From Flavobacteriaceae bacterium (GTDB lineage: Bacteria; Bacteroidota; Bacteroidia; Flavobacteriales; Flavobacteriaceae): DNA of 64,000 nt. The translations under genes and the position numbers were made by a program. A model generated the notes under the pieces. The model was not told the origin of the DNA. It saw only the letters and a list, made by a program, of their open reading frames with translations, and did no database searches. Positions 33,641 to 41,249 of the stretch are shown piece after piece (position 1 is the stretch's first letter; every line of letters starts with the position of its first letter). The stretch lies in contig JAGYIX010000003.1 in NCBI GenBank assembly GCA_018402205.1, positions 248,001 to 312,000 on the forward strand, in the 5' to 3' direction.

Positions 33641-36559
33641 CTAGTAAAGGCGCGCGTCGTAAATAGCTTGCTGAATAACGGTTCGCATATCGGTCGAGCC
33701 TAAAAGATTATTGTCCATAGACGGATAGGTTCTATTCGACACAAAAACATAGGTGATCTGTGTGTCTGGATCTGCCCAGGAGTAAATTCCTGTAAATCCG
33801 AAGTGACCAAACGAATTGCGCGAAACGCATCCGCAGGTCGACCCTCTGCCCTCTAGTTGAGGCTTGTCAAACCCTACTCCTCTTCGGTTATCGCTATTGC
33901 AATAGTAACAGGTATTGAAGCGACGAATCGTTTCTGGATTCAAAAAACGCGAGGCACCGTATACCCCTCCCTGAAGATACATTTGCATAATCTTAGTCAG
34001 ATCATTGGCATTACTAAATAATCCGGCGTGACCACTAACCCCGCCCAACATAGCCGCTCCCATGTCGTGTACATACCCTTGAACAGTGTCTTGTCTAAAA
34101 TAACGATCGATTTCTGAGGGCACTATAACCGACTTTTTAAAGCGTCTCAGCGGATGGTAACCCGAATAGGTAGCACCAATGGGCCTATACAAAAAGGCTT
34201 GAATTTGTTCTTCAAACGGAGCGTCTTGTCGATTTAGGCGCTTAGCTATTAGGTAATAAGGCAGGTCGCTGTAGCGGTAGGTTTTTGATTCGAGCGCAAC
34301 ATTGTAAATGGTGTCAAAGATCTTTCTATCATAGTCCTTTATCAAAAACAGTGAATCTGCAACTTGCACGGGGTATTCGGCTGAATAGGTCTGGGCATAG
34401 TAGGTCTTGTCTGGGTGCTGCTGTACATCTAAGGTTTCTTTGTAAAAGGGAATCCAGGCTGGAAGGCGTGCATTATGCGAAAGCGCTGAAATCATATTTA
34501 TTTCTCCTATTGGCTTGTCTCGAAGCACAGCAAACCAATCTTTAAAGCGGTCTGACAACGAAAGCTCCCCTTCTTCGGTTGCTTTCATGATCAAGGGCAG
34601 AGTGGCAGCAATCTTTGTGACCGATGCTACATCGTATACAGAATTCCATTGAACAGGCTGCTTTTCACTGTAAGTGTGGTGGCCAAAGTTTCTTTCATAG
34701 ATCACTTTTGCGTTTCGGGTTACCATAATTTGTCCGCCCGGGCTCATTTGTTGGCTTAAAATTTCATCGATAAGCGAGTCAATCTTTGCCAATCGCTGTG
34801 ACGAAAAACCCTCCCGCTCTGGAATAGCAGAATAGGTAAGCAAGGGCAGGTCTGCCGTCTCGATACTGCCTAACGGCTCACCCAACACCTCGATATCTAC
34901 AGGCAAAACACCCTTACTTGGCAAAGCGCCAAACAAGACTTGAGCCAAAGCACGCTGAGATTCTGTTCTATTCTGATACCCCAATACCAAGGCATCTGGA
35001 GCACGATTCAATTGTAGGTCAAAAAAGGTGTAAGGAGTGCCAAAATGTGCTAGTATTAAAGGTGTGTCGCCCTCACCCAATTGATGAATTGTTTCCCAAT
35101 CAGATTTGCTGATCTTACTGTTTTTCCAAGGGGTATCTGTGTTTCCAAAATGGCCTAAAATGATTCCTGCATACTCTTTAGTGCTCATCGCATCTATTTG
35201 ATCGAGTTCAATACGATCTATCTTAGCGTAGCGCTGCAACGTTTCAAAAAATGTGCCTGACCGATCGGCCTGTTCCCCTAGAGAAATAAACAAGTAAGAC
35301 TGATCTAATCTTAAAGGAAGCGTCTGCTCTGTATTTAACACTGTCGTAATAGCTGCCTCATAGAGCTCTTCACTGAGCAATTGATCTGCTGTGGCATTAA
35401 GCGCAGATTCTAAGTTTTTCTCCTCAATGGGTTCAAAATTATTTAACCCCACTACATATTTTGCTTTTAAAATTTTCTTAACCGATAACGCTAAGCGCTC
35501 TTCTGAAAAGCGTTTGTTTTTATAGGCAGCTTTAAGCACCTCAATAGATGCTTCTATATTTTCGGGATACAATAATATGTCGGCCCCGGCTAAAAAGGCC
35601 TCCAAGGCTACTTGGTTAACGTTTACGAATTTACTTACCCCCTTCATATTAAGGGCATCGGTAATAACCAACCCTTGATAGCCCAGCTGTTCTTTCAATA
35701 ATTCAGTACTCACCTTATACGATAGCGAAGCCGGAGTAGTGCTGTCTCCTGTTATAGATTCTAAAGCGATATGCGCAATCATTACTGAAGCGATATTCGA
35801 TTCTATGAGGGCCTTAAACGGAACCAACTCTTCACGCTCTAAACGCGCTTTGTCGGCTGTGATTACCGGAAGATTAAGGTGTGAGTCTGTTGCGGTATCT
35901 CCATGACCAGGAAAATGTTTAGCCGATCCCAAAACACCCTCACTTTGCATTCCTCTAGCCAAGGCAACCGAAAGTTTACTAACTCTCTCTACACTACTGC
36001 CAAAAGATCGATTACCAATAATAGGATTGCGTGGATCGGTATTCACGTCAGCTACGGGCGCATAGTTCATATGCACTCCAATACGTTTAGCGTGAGCACC
36101 TAGACGTTCGCCCACGCGATAAATGAGCTGCTCCTCTTGGATGGCTCCAAGGGTCATGTTATACGGAAACGCAAAGGTGTTTTTAAGGCGCATAGACAGC
36201 CCCCATTCCGCATCCATAGTAATGAGCAATTTCGTGGTAGACAACGACTGATAATGGTTGGTTAATTGCAACTGTGTTAGAGGATCTCCAACCGAAAAAA
36301 GCAATCCACCTATCGCATGCTTTTCGATAAGCCCCTCTATGCGCAACTTTTCTTCTGCAGTGCCCTTTGAATCGGTAAAGACAAATACCAGCTGCCCTAA
36401 GCGCTCATCTAGGGTCATAGACTGGTAAGTCATATCAACCCACTGCTGTTGCGCAGCGAAATCCTTAGCCCGAAGCGGATCTTTCGATCCTGTGATTTGA
36501 GCACTAGTTAAACCGATAAAAAAAAGGCTAAAAAGCCACGCAGAAATAAGGTCTTTCAT
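33641..36559 (-). CDS. Fused glycoside hydrolase family 3 (NagZ-like) and beta-lactamase-like serine hydrolase
   Basis: 972 residues with an export signal (about 1-20). The GH3 domain (about 45-390) has the NagZ-like KHFPGHGDT at 214-222 with an adjacent D/SH pair, suggesting beta-N-acetylglucosaminidase activity. A linker/C-terminal GH3-like domain follows to about 570. The last third is a class C beta-lactamase-like hydrolase with S646 in SVTK (SxxK), GHAGLFSNANDL and FGHFGFTG (third box HxG). Such fusions in Bacteroidota act on peptidoglycan or muropeptides in the periplasm (family knowledge; substrate not shown). The gene is 1 nt from the upstream small protein and precedes bshA. Confidence 0.93.
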   Translation of the reverse strand: MKDLISAWLFSLFFIGLTSAQITGSKDPLRAKDFAAQQQWVDMTYQSMTLDERLGQLVFVFTDSKGTAEEKLRIEGLIEKHAIGGLLFSVGDPLTQLQLTNHYQSLSTTKLLITMDAEWGLSMRLKNTFAFPYNMTLGAIQEEQLIYRVGERLGAHAKRIGVHMNYAPVADVNTDPRNPIIGNRSFGSSVERVSKLSVALARGMQSEGVLGSAKHFPGHGDTATDSHLNLPVITADKARLEREELVPFKALIESNIASVMIAHIALESITGDSTTPASLSYKVSTELLKEQLGYQGLVITDALNMKGVSKFVNVNQVALEAFLAGADILLYPENIEASIEVLKAAYKNKRFSEERLALSVKKILKAKYVVGLNNFEPIEEKNLESALNATADQLLSEELYEAAITTVLNTEQTLPLRLDQSYLFISLGEQADRSGTFFETLQRYAKIDRIELDQIDAMSTKEYAGIILGHFGNTDTPWKNSKISKSDWETIHQLGEGDTPLILAHFGTPYTFFDLQLNRAPDALVLGYQNRTESQRALAQVLFGALPSKGVLPVDIEVLGEPLGSIETADLPLLTYSAIPEREGFSSQRLAKIDSLIDEILSQQMSPGGQIMVTRNAKVIYERNFGHHTYSEKQPVQWNSVYDVASVTKIAATLPLIMKATEEGELSLSDRFKDWFAVLRDKPIGEINMISALSHNARLPAWIPFYKETLDVQQHPDKTYYAQTYSAEYPVQVADSLFLIKDYDRKIFDTIYNVALESKTYRYSDLPYYLIAKRLNRQDAPFEEQIQAFLYRPIGATYSGYHPLRRFKKSVIVPSEIDRYFRQDTVQGYVHDMGAAMLGGVSGHAGLFSNANDLTKIMQMYLQGGVYGASRFLNPETIRRFNTCYYCNSDNRRGVGFDKPQLEGRGSTCGCVSRNSFGHFGFTGIYSWADPDTQITYVFVSNRTYPSMDNNLLGSTDMRTVIQQAIYDARLY

Positions 36560-36560
36560 A

Positions 36561-37043
36561 TTAAAAATAGCGCTGATGCCAACTTTCTTGGGCAGGGATT
36601 TCCCAGTGCGACTCCATTTCAGACTTTGTAGTCACTAAGTTGTTGAATACTATAGTCTCTGGGGTTACTGAATTATTTTTTACTAATATTTTAAACTCAA
36701 GGATACTTTTGTGCACCAAAAATTCTCCTTGCTTAAAGGTTACATTCATTTTATCGAGTAGCACTTTAGAAAAATCGTGCTCTAGCTGCTGAATAAAGCG
36801 CACAGAGCCGTCAATAGAGCAGCCTGAAACTTGGTTAAATTCTGTATCTACAGCTAAAACAATAAAACGGCGGTATTTAATTATAAAGGAGGCTTTTAAG
36901 GAGGTATTATGGGCAGTCCACTGCTCCACAAATGCAGCTAGCCTTTCTTCTAAAATAGATATATCACTTGCTTTAAAGGGGGTATCCGAGGGATAAATCC
37001 ACACTCTAGCATCCTCGTCTAACTGCTCAAAGGGTACATACAT
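36561..37043 (-). CDS. Conserved Bacteroidota protein of unknown function
   Basis: 160 residues, soluble, no signal peptide. The N-terminus MYVPFEQLDEDARVWIYPSD and the segment SFIIKYRRFIVLAVDTEFNQVSGCSIDGSVRFIQ mark a family that databases often label 'ABC transporter ATPase', but there is no Walker A, Walker B or ABC signature here, so that label is unjustified. The single Cys in SGCSIDGS is well placed for conservation. It lies 5 nt after the Fe-S protein gene and 1 nt before the GH3 gene, so it belongs to the same operon. The function is unknown. Confidence 0.8.
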   Translation of the reverse strand: MYVPFEQLDEDARVWIYPSDTPFKASDISILEERLAAFVEQWTAHNTSLKASFIIKYRRFIVLAVDTEFNQVSGCSIDGSVRFIQQLEHDFSKVLLDKMNVTFKQGEFLVHKSILEFKILVKNNSVTPETIVFNNLVTTKSEMESHWEIPAQESWHQRYF

Positions 37044-37048
37044 AATTC

Positions 37049-37831
37049 TTACAAATCTTTGGCTTCAGCAATAAGTTGAGCAATGTCTTTAACACTTACC
37101 GAAGACCCCTTCTGAGTCATTCCATCACTCAGCATAGTGTTACAAAAAGGACAGGCAGCAGCCACTAGTTGTGTTTGTGTTTCTATAACCTCTTCGCTGC
37201 GCTCTATATTAATTTCTTTATTGCCTTTCTCGGCCTCTTTAAACATTTGAGCCCCTCCTGCCCCACAGCACAAGGCATCTTTCTTGCAACGCCTCATTTC
37301 AACTAATTCGGCATCTAGCTTTTTAATAAGTGCTCGTGGGGCCTCATAGATCTCGTTAGCACGCCCTAAATAACAAGGATCGTGATACGTAATGCGCTTT
37401 CCTTTAAAGATTCCTCCATTTAAGGTAAGACGCCCCTCTTCTATTAGTTGCTTTAAAAACTCAGTATGATGAAGCACCTTATAGTTTCCGCCTAAAGAAG
37501 GATATTCATTCTTAAGGGTATTAAAACAATGCGGACAAGTGGTTACTATATTTTTAACCTCATACCCATTGAGTACCTCAATATTTGATAAGGCTTGCAT
37601 TTGGAATAAAAATTCATTTCCTGATCGCTTAGCCGGATCACCGCTACAAGACTCTTCTTGACCTAGAACAGCAAACGAAACTTTTGCATCGATAAGTAGT
37701 TTTGCAAATGCCTTAGTGACCTTTTTGGCTCGATCATCAAAGCTTCCAGCGCATCCAACCCAAAAGAGCACTTCTGGAACCTCTTGGGTACGTATACACT
37801 CGGCCATTGTTCTTATCTGTAGCTCACTCAT
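37049..37831 (-). CDS. Fe-S oxidoreductase subunit with CCG (cysteine-rich) domains
   Basis: 260 residues, cytoplasmic. Two CCG (DUF224/HdrB-like) repeats are visible: VGCAGSFDDRAKKVTKAFAK with CPHCFNTLKNEYP, and the second with YHDPCYLGRANEIYEAPR, CCGAGGAQMFKEAEKGNKEIN and CPFCNTML. These bind an unusual Fe-S cluster in HdrB, LldE/LutA and GlpC subunits. It is encoded 10 nt after a membrane Fe-S protein of HdrC/E type, so the two probably form a membrane-linked electron-transfer complex. Donor and acceptor cannot be told from sequence. Confidence 0.9.
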   Translation of the reverse strand: MSELQIRTMAECIRTQEVPEVLFWVGCAGSFDDRAKKVTKAFAKLLIDAKVSFAVLGQEESCSGDPAKRSGNEFLFQMQALSNIEVLNGYEVKNIVTTCPHCFNTLKNEYPSLGGNYKVLHHTEFLKQLIEEGRLTLNGGIFKGKRITYHDPCYLGRANEIYEAPRALIKKLDAELVEMRRCKKDALCCGAGGAQMFKEAEKGNKEINIERSEEVIETQTQLVAAACPFCNTMLSDGMTQKGSSVSVKDIAQLIAEAKDL

Positions 37832-37841
37832 CTTTTGTGCA

Positions 37842-39131
37842 TTAATCGTTCACCCAATTCATACGATCTTGAGCGTTAAAAGCCCATGGAGCTCCGTTAT
37901 TTTCAATATTCGCCATCATAGCGTTAAGATCAGCAGGTGCCGCGGCCTCTTCCAAAACAATATATTCACGCATCTTCATGATGATAGAAAGCGGATTAAT
38001 TTCAATCGGACAGACCTCTACACAGGCGTTGCAACTAGTACAAGCCCATAACTCTTCTCTGCTGATATGGTGGTCTAATAGAGTAGCTTCTTGAATCGAT
38101 GTACTAAGATTGGATTTAGTCAGTATTTCGGCACGATCTCGCGTATCCATCATGATCTTTCGAGGCGACAACAACTTACCGGTTTGATTGGCCGGACAGG
38201 CCTCTGTACACCTGCCACATTCGGTACAGCTATACGCATTCATGAGCTGCAACCAGCTCAGGTCGGTAACATCTTTGGCGCCAAATCGCTCTATTTCTTG
38301 CGCAGTGTTTGGCTCTTGCATACTGAGCATAGCCCTCACTTCTTTCGTGACTACTTCATTAGAAGCAAATTGCCCTTTTGGGGTCAATTGAGCGTAAAAG
38401 GTGTTCGGGAAAGCGAGCAGAATATGAAGGTGTTTTGAATAATACAGGTAATTCAGAAAGGCTAAAATGCCAAGAATATGTGCCCACCAGGCTGAGCGCT
38501 CTACTAAAACAATACTTGATGTGGTCCAAGAATCAAACAAAGGCGCAAATAAAGAGCTTACCAGAAAATGTCCAGAACTCGGATATTGAGGTTCTTCTCT
38601 AAGCTGCAAGGCATAATCTGCCGCGTTCATGGTCAAGAAAAGAAGCATAAGCACCACTTCTATAACCAGTATAAGATTCGCATCCAGTTTAGGCCAACCT
38701 TTCATCTCAGCGCTTCTAAAGCGCGCTATGATTAGGACATTTCGGCGGAACCAAAAAATGACCACTGCTCCAATGACCGAAACTGCAAATACCTCAAAAG
38801 TCGATATCGCAATAGCATAGGATACTCCTAAAAAAGAGAGCACCCTATGGGTTCCAAAAATACCATCAATAAGTATCTCTACTAGTTCAATATTTATGAG
38901 GATAAAACCTAGATAGACCACAAAATGCATCACACCAACGAGCAGGTTTTTGTGCATTTTTTGCTGCCCAAAGGCTAAACGCAGCATATGCAAGAATCGC
39001 TCTTTTTTTCTATCAACCTTCCCTATAGATTTTCCTTGAAGAATAGCGCGAGATAAACGTTTACTATTTCGTACAAAAAGCCCTATTCCAAGACTAACGG
39101 CTAGTAAGAAAATGATATTATCTATACCCAT
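37842..39131 (-). CDS. Membrane-bound 4Fe-4S protein (HdrC/NarI-like fusion)
   Basis: 429 residues. About five or six hydrophobic helices occupy residues 1-250 and resemble the cytochrome b-type NarI/HdrE gamma region, followed by two ferredoxin motifs: CTECGRCTEACP and CTSCNACVEVCP, for two [4Fe-4S] clusters near 300-380. It likely carries electrons between the quinone pool and the CCG subunit encoded 10 nt downstream. The pair is common in Bacteroidota, and the partner reaction is not established. The upstream neighbour is an MlaD-type protein gene, 4 nt away. Confidence 0.88.
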   Translation of the reverse strand: MGIDNIIFLLAVSLGIGLFVRNSKRLSRAILQGKSIGKVDRKKERFLHMLRLAFGQQKMHKNLLVGVMHFVVYLGFILINIELVEILIDGIFGTHRVLSFLGVSYAIAISTFEVFAVSVIGAVVIFWFRRNVLIIARFRSAEMKGWPKLDANLILVIEVVLMLLFLTMNAADYALQLREEPQYPSSGHFLVSSLFAPLFDSWTTSSIVLVERSAWWAHILGILAFLNYLYYSKHLHILLAFPNTFYAQLTPKGQFASNEVVTKEVRAMLSMQEPNTAQEIERFGAKDVTDLSWLQLMNAYSCTECGRCTEACPANQTGKLLSPRKIMMDTRDRAEILTKSNLSTSIQEATLLDHHISREELWACTSCNACVEVCPIEINPLSIIMKMREYIVLEEAAAPADLNAMMANIENNGAPWAFNAQDRMNWVND

Positions 39132-39135
39132 TGAC

Positions 39136-40119
39136 TTAATTATCGTTGTTCACTGCGGGATCATCAACCGGCAACTCATATGCTTTTTGTTTTTTACCAA
39201 AAACGGAAACTGACAAATAGCGTTTTGGATTTAATCGCACGTCTTGAAGCAACCATTCCATTTGATTCAAATTTGCTTTCAGCGTTTCATAAAGACCCTT
39301 GTCTGTTGCAAGCAAGCCCAAGGTTCCTTCGCCAGCGCTGATCTGTTTTAAAAGCGCGTCAAGCGAACTTAATGAGGAGTTTAATTGTGCTATAGAAGAG
39401 GCCACTGCTTCTCCATCTATTTCAGCGGTAGCACGAGAAAGATTTTGAGTAAGCTTGGCTGTGTTTTGCAGTGTAGTATCAATAGCAGAGGCATTAGCTG
39501 TAAGTAATTCACTAAAGACTCTAGTGCTCTGATTGAGTGCTTTTGCCGTTTCGCTGAATTGCTCTAAGGTTTGTCTTAAATTCTTTTGCGTATCAACGTC
39601 TAAAACTTCATTGAGCCCCCTGACCAAAATCTCTGTCTCTATGAGGGCTTGACTAACCTTCTGTTCAAGCGGATCTAAAAGGGTTTGCACCTTGTCAAGC
39701 ATACCCGTTTGAATACTCGAGGGCAATGTATCCCCTGATTGAACAGGCCTTCCCCCATCATTAGCCACAATAATCTGCAAGCCCTTTCCGCCTAGAACTG
39801 AGGTATCATAGAGTTGAGCAATCGAATTCTTAGAGAATGAATAATCGGTGAGTAAGGTAAAGGTGACTAATAAATTGCCCTTAGGTTTCAAAAAATCAAT
39901 GTCATCAACGGTGCCCACTACGAACCCATTTAAACTAACCGTAGTTCCGGTTTGAAGCCCCCCTACATTATCGTAAATCGCATAGAGTCTTTTTGAGGCG
40001 CCAAAAAGAGAGGTAGATTTTAAATAACTGAAGCCTAGAATAAGTGCAGCAACCCCTGCAAGAACAACTATACCGGCCTTGAGTTCATTGGATAATTTTA
40101 TAAAACCTTTTTGATTCAT
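39136..40119 (-). CDS. MlaD/MCE-family lipid-transport substrate-binding protein
   Basis: 327 residues with one N-terminal membrane helix (about 13-32, ELKAGIVVLAGVAALILGFSYL) and a single MCE domain (about 38-115: LYAIYDNVGGLQTGTTVSLNGFVVGTVDDI). A long helical/coiled region follows (about 140-270). MCE proteins form hexameric rings that shuttle phospholipids between inner and outer membranes, usually with an MlaE/MlaF ABC transporter; those partner genes are not in this window. It is 9 nt downstream of the amidase gene in the envelope operon. Confidence 0.9.
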   Translation of the reverse strand: MNQKGFIKLSNELKAGIVVLAGVAALILGFSYLKSTSLFGASKRLYAIYDNVGGLQTGTTVSLNGFVVGTVDDIDFLKPKGNLLVTFTLLTDYSFSKNSIAQLYDTSVLGGKGLQIIVANDGGRPVQSGDTLPSSIQTGMLDKVQTLLDPLEQKVSQALIETEILVRGLNEVLDVDTQKNLRQTLEQFSETAKALNQSTRVFSELLTANASAIDTTLQNTAKLTQNLSRATAEIDGEAVASSIAQLNSSLSSLDALLKQISAGEGTLGLLATDKGLYETLKANLNQMEWLLQDVRLNPKRYLSVSVFGKKQKAYELPVDDPAVNNDN

Positions 40120-40128
40120 ACGAATAAG

Positions 40129-41139
40129 TTAACGTGTTTTTTTAACGATGAAAGCGTCAGAAAAACCCTTTTCAATTGCTTTTTTTCTAAGCATAGCACC
40201 TGATTCTTGCGAGCTTGCCTCTCCGTAAAAATAACGCTTTAAACCGTCTTTTTCTTCATACCAAATCGGATTTAACCCTCTAAATCGAGGGTCGCTTACC
40301 GGAATAGTTTTTTCCGATGCAAAGAGCTGCACGCTAAAGACTGTTTGAGAAATGGGAGTGTTTGCGCCAAGGGTGTTTAACGCGACCTCATCACGGTAGG
40401 TTAGAATAGCGTTCACCATAGCGCTAGCGACTAAATCTTGACCTTTAGAGGAATTCAAAAAAGCTCCTTCATTTGCATTGGATAAGAATCCTGTTTCTAC
40501 GAGAACTGACGGCATAATCGTTTCGTAGAGCACCACAAATCCTGCCTGTTTCACCTTGCGATCGCGGCGCTTCGCTGTTGCCACCATTTCACGCTGTACA
40601 TAAGAAGCTAAACGAATGCTCTGATCTAGATTTTCTTCTTGAATCGCACCTATGCCAATGATATCGCTATTAAACTTTGCGTATTTAGACTGGTAGTTTT
40701 CTTCGTTGTAGATCACCGCATTCTCCCGTTGAGCCACAGCTGAGTTTTTATCTGCTCTATGCAAGCCCAATACAAACGTACCTGCACCATAAGCAGCCGA
40801 TTCATGTGCGTCACAGTGAATCGAAACGAAAACGTCTGCATTTATTTTGTTAGCTAATGGCCCCCTAGCGTAGAGGTCAACTGAGCGGTCGTCGGTGCGC
40901 GAATAATGCACCTTTATTCCAGGCTGTTTTGAAAGTAAGTCGCCTACTTTAAGCGCAATGGCTAAAGTTATTTTCTTCTCTACATATCCATTATGCATAT
41001 TACCCGGATCTTTGCCCCCATGACCAGGATCCAAAAAAACAGTAAAGTTGCGGTTCGACTGAGCACTAGCCGAAACCCATGAGAGTAACAGTAGACTGAA
41101 AAGTAAAAAAAAGCGGCGTTTGGGCACAGTTTTACTCAT
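40129..41139 (-). CDS. N-acetylmuramoyl-L-alanine amidase (Amidase_3)
   Basis: 336 residues from ATG 41139 (MSKTVPKRRFFLLFSLLLLSW), which gives a proper signal peptide; a longer TTG start at 41229 would bury it. The zinc amidase domain (about 30-250) has FLDPGHGGKDPGN (His ligand), a Glu further on, SIHCDAH (His ligand) and VETGFLSN (catalytic Glu). The C-terminal segment (about 265-336: VFSVQLFASEKTI.. RYFYGEASS) is SPOR-like, for binding septal peptidoglycan. It cleaves stem peptides from glycan strands during cell separation. First gene of the leftward envelope operon, divergent from lptD. Confidence 0.9.
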   Translation of the reverse strand: MSKTVPKRRFFLLFSLLLLSWVSASAQSNRNFTVFLDPGHGGKDPGNMHNGYVEKKITLAIALKVGDLLSKQPGIKVHYSRTDDRSVDLYARGPLANKINADVFVSIHCDAHESAAYGAGTFVLGLHRADKNSAVAQRENAVIYNEENYQSKYAKFNSDIIGIGAIQEENLDQSIRLASYVQREMVATAKRRDRKVKQAGFVVLYETIMPSVLVETGFLSNANEGAFLNSSKGQDLVASAMVNAILTYRDEVALNTLGANTPISQTVFSVQLFASEKTIPVSDPRFRGLNPIWYEEKDGLKRYFYGEASSQESGAMLRKKAIEKGFSDAFIVKKTR

Positions 41140-41194
41140 ACGAAAGGCGTTGAGTAAAATTAAGCAATAGCGGAGAGTTACCACAAATATTATG

Positions 41195-41202
41195 TAAGTT
41201 TG
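41195..41202 (+). promoter_or_regulatory. Bacteroidota -7 promoter element (TAAGTTTG) for lptD
   Basis: An exact TAnnTTTG match 47 nt before the lptD TTG start, in the intergenic region shared with the divergent amidase gene. On the opposite strand a near match (AATATTTG) could serve the amidase. Confidence 0.4.
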
Positions 41203-41249
41203 ACCCGAGTTTAAACGCTTTAAACTCAATAAAAACCAAGGATTTCGTA

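Noticed and set aside
36561-37043. ABC transporter ATPase
   Set aside because: Despite the label often given to this family, no Walker A, Walker B or LSGGQ motif is present in 160 residues.
41140-41229. TTG start giving the amidase a 30-residue extension
   Set aside because: The extension would place the signal peptide internally; ATG 41139 gives a standard signal sequence.
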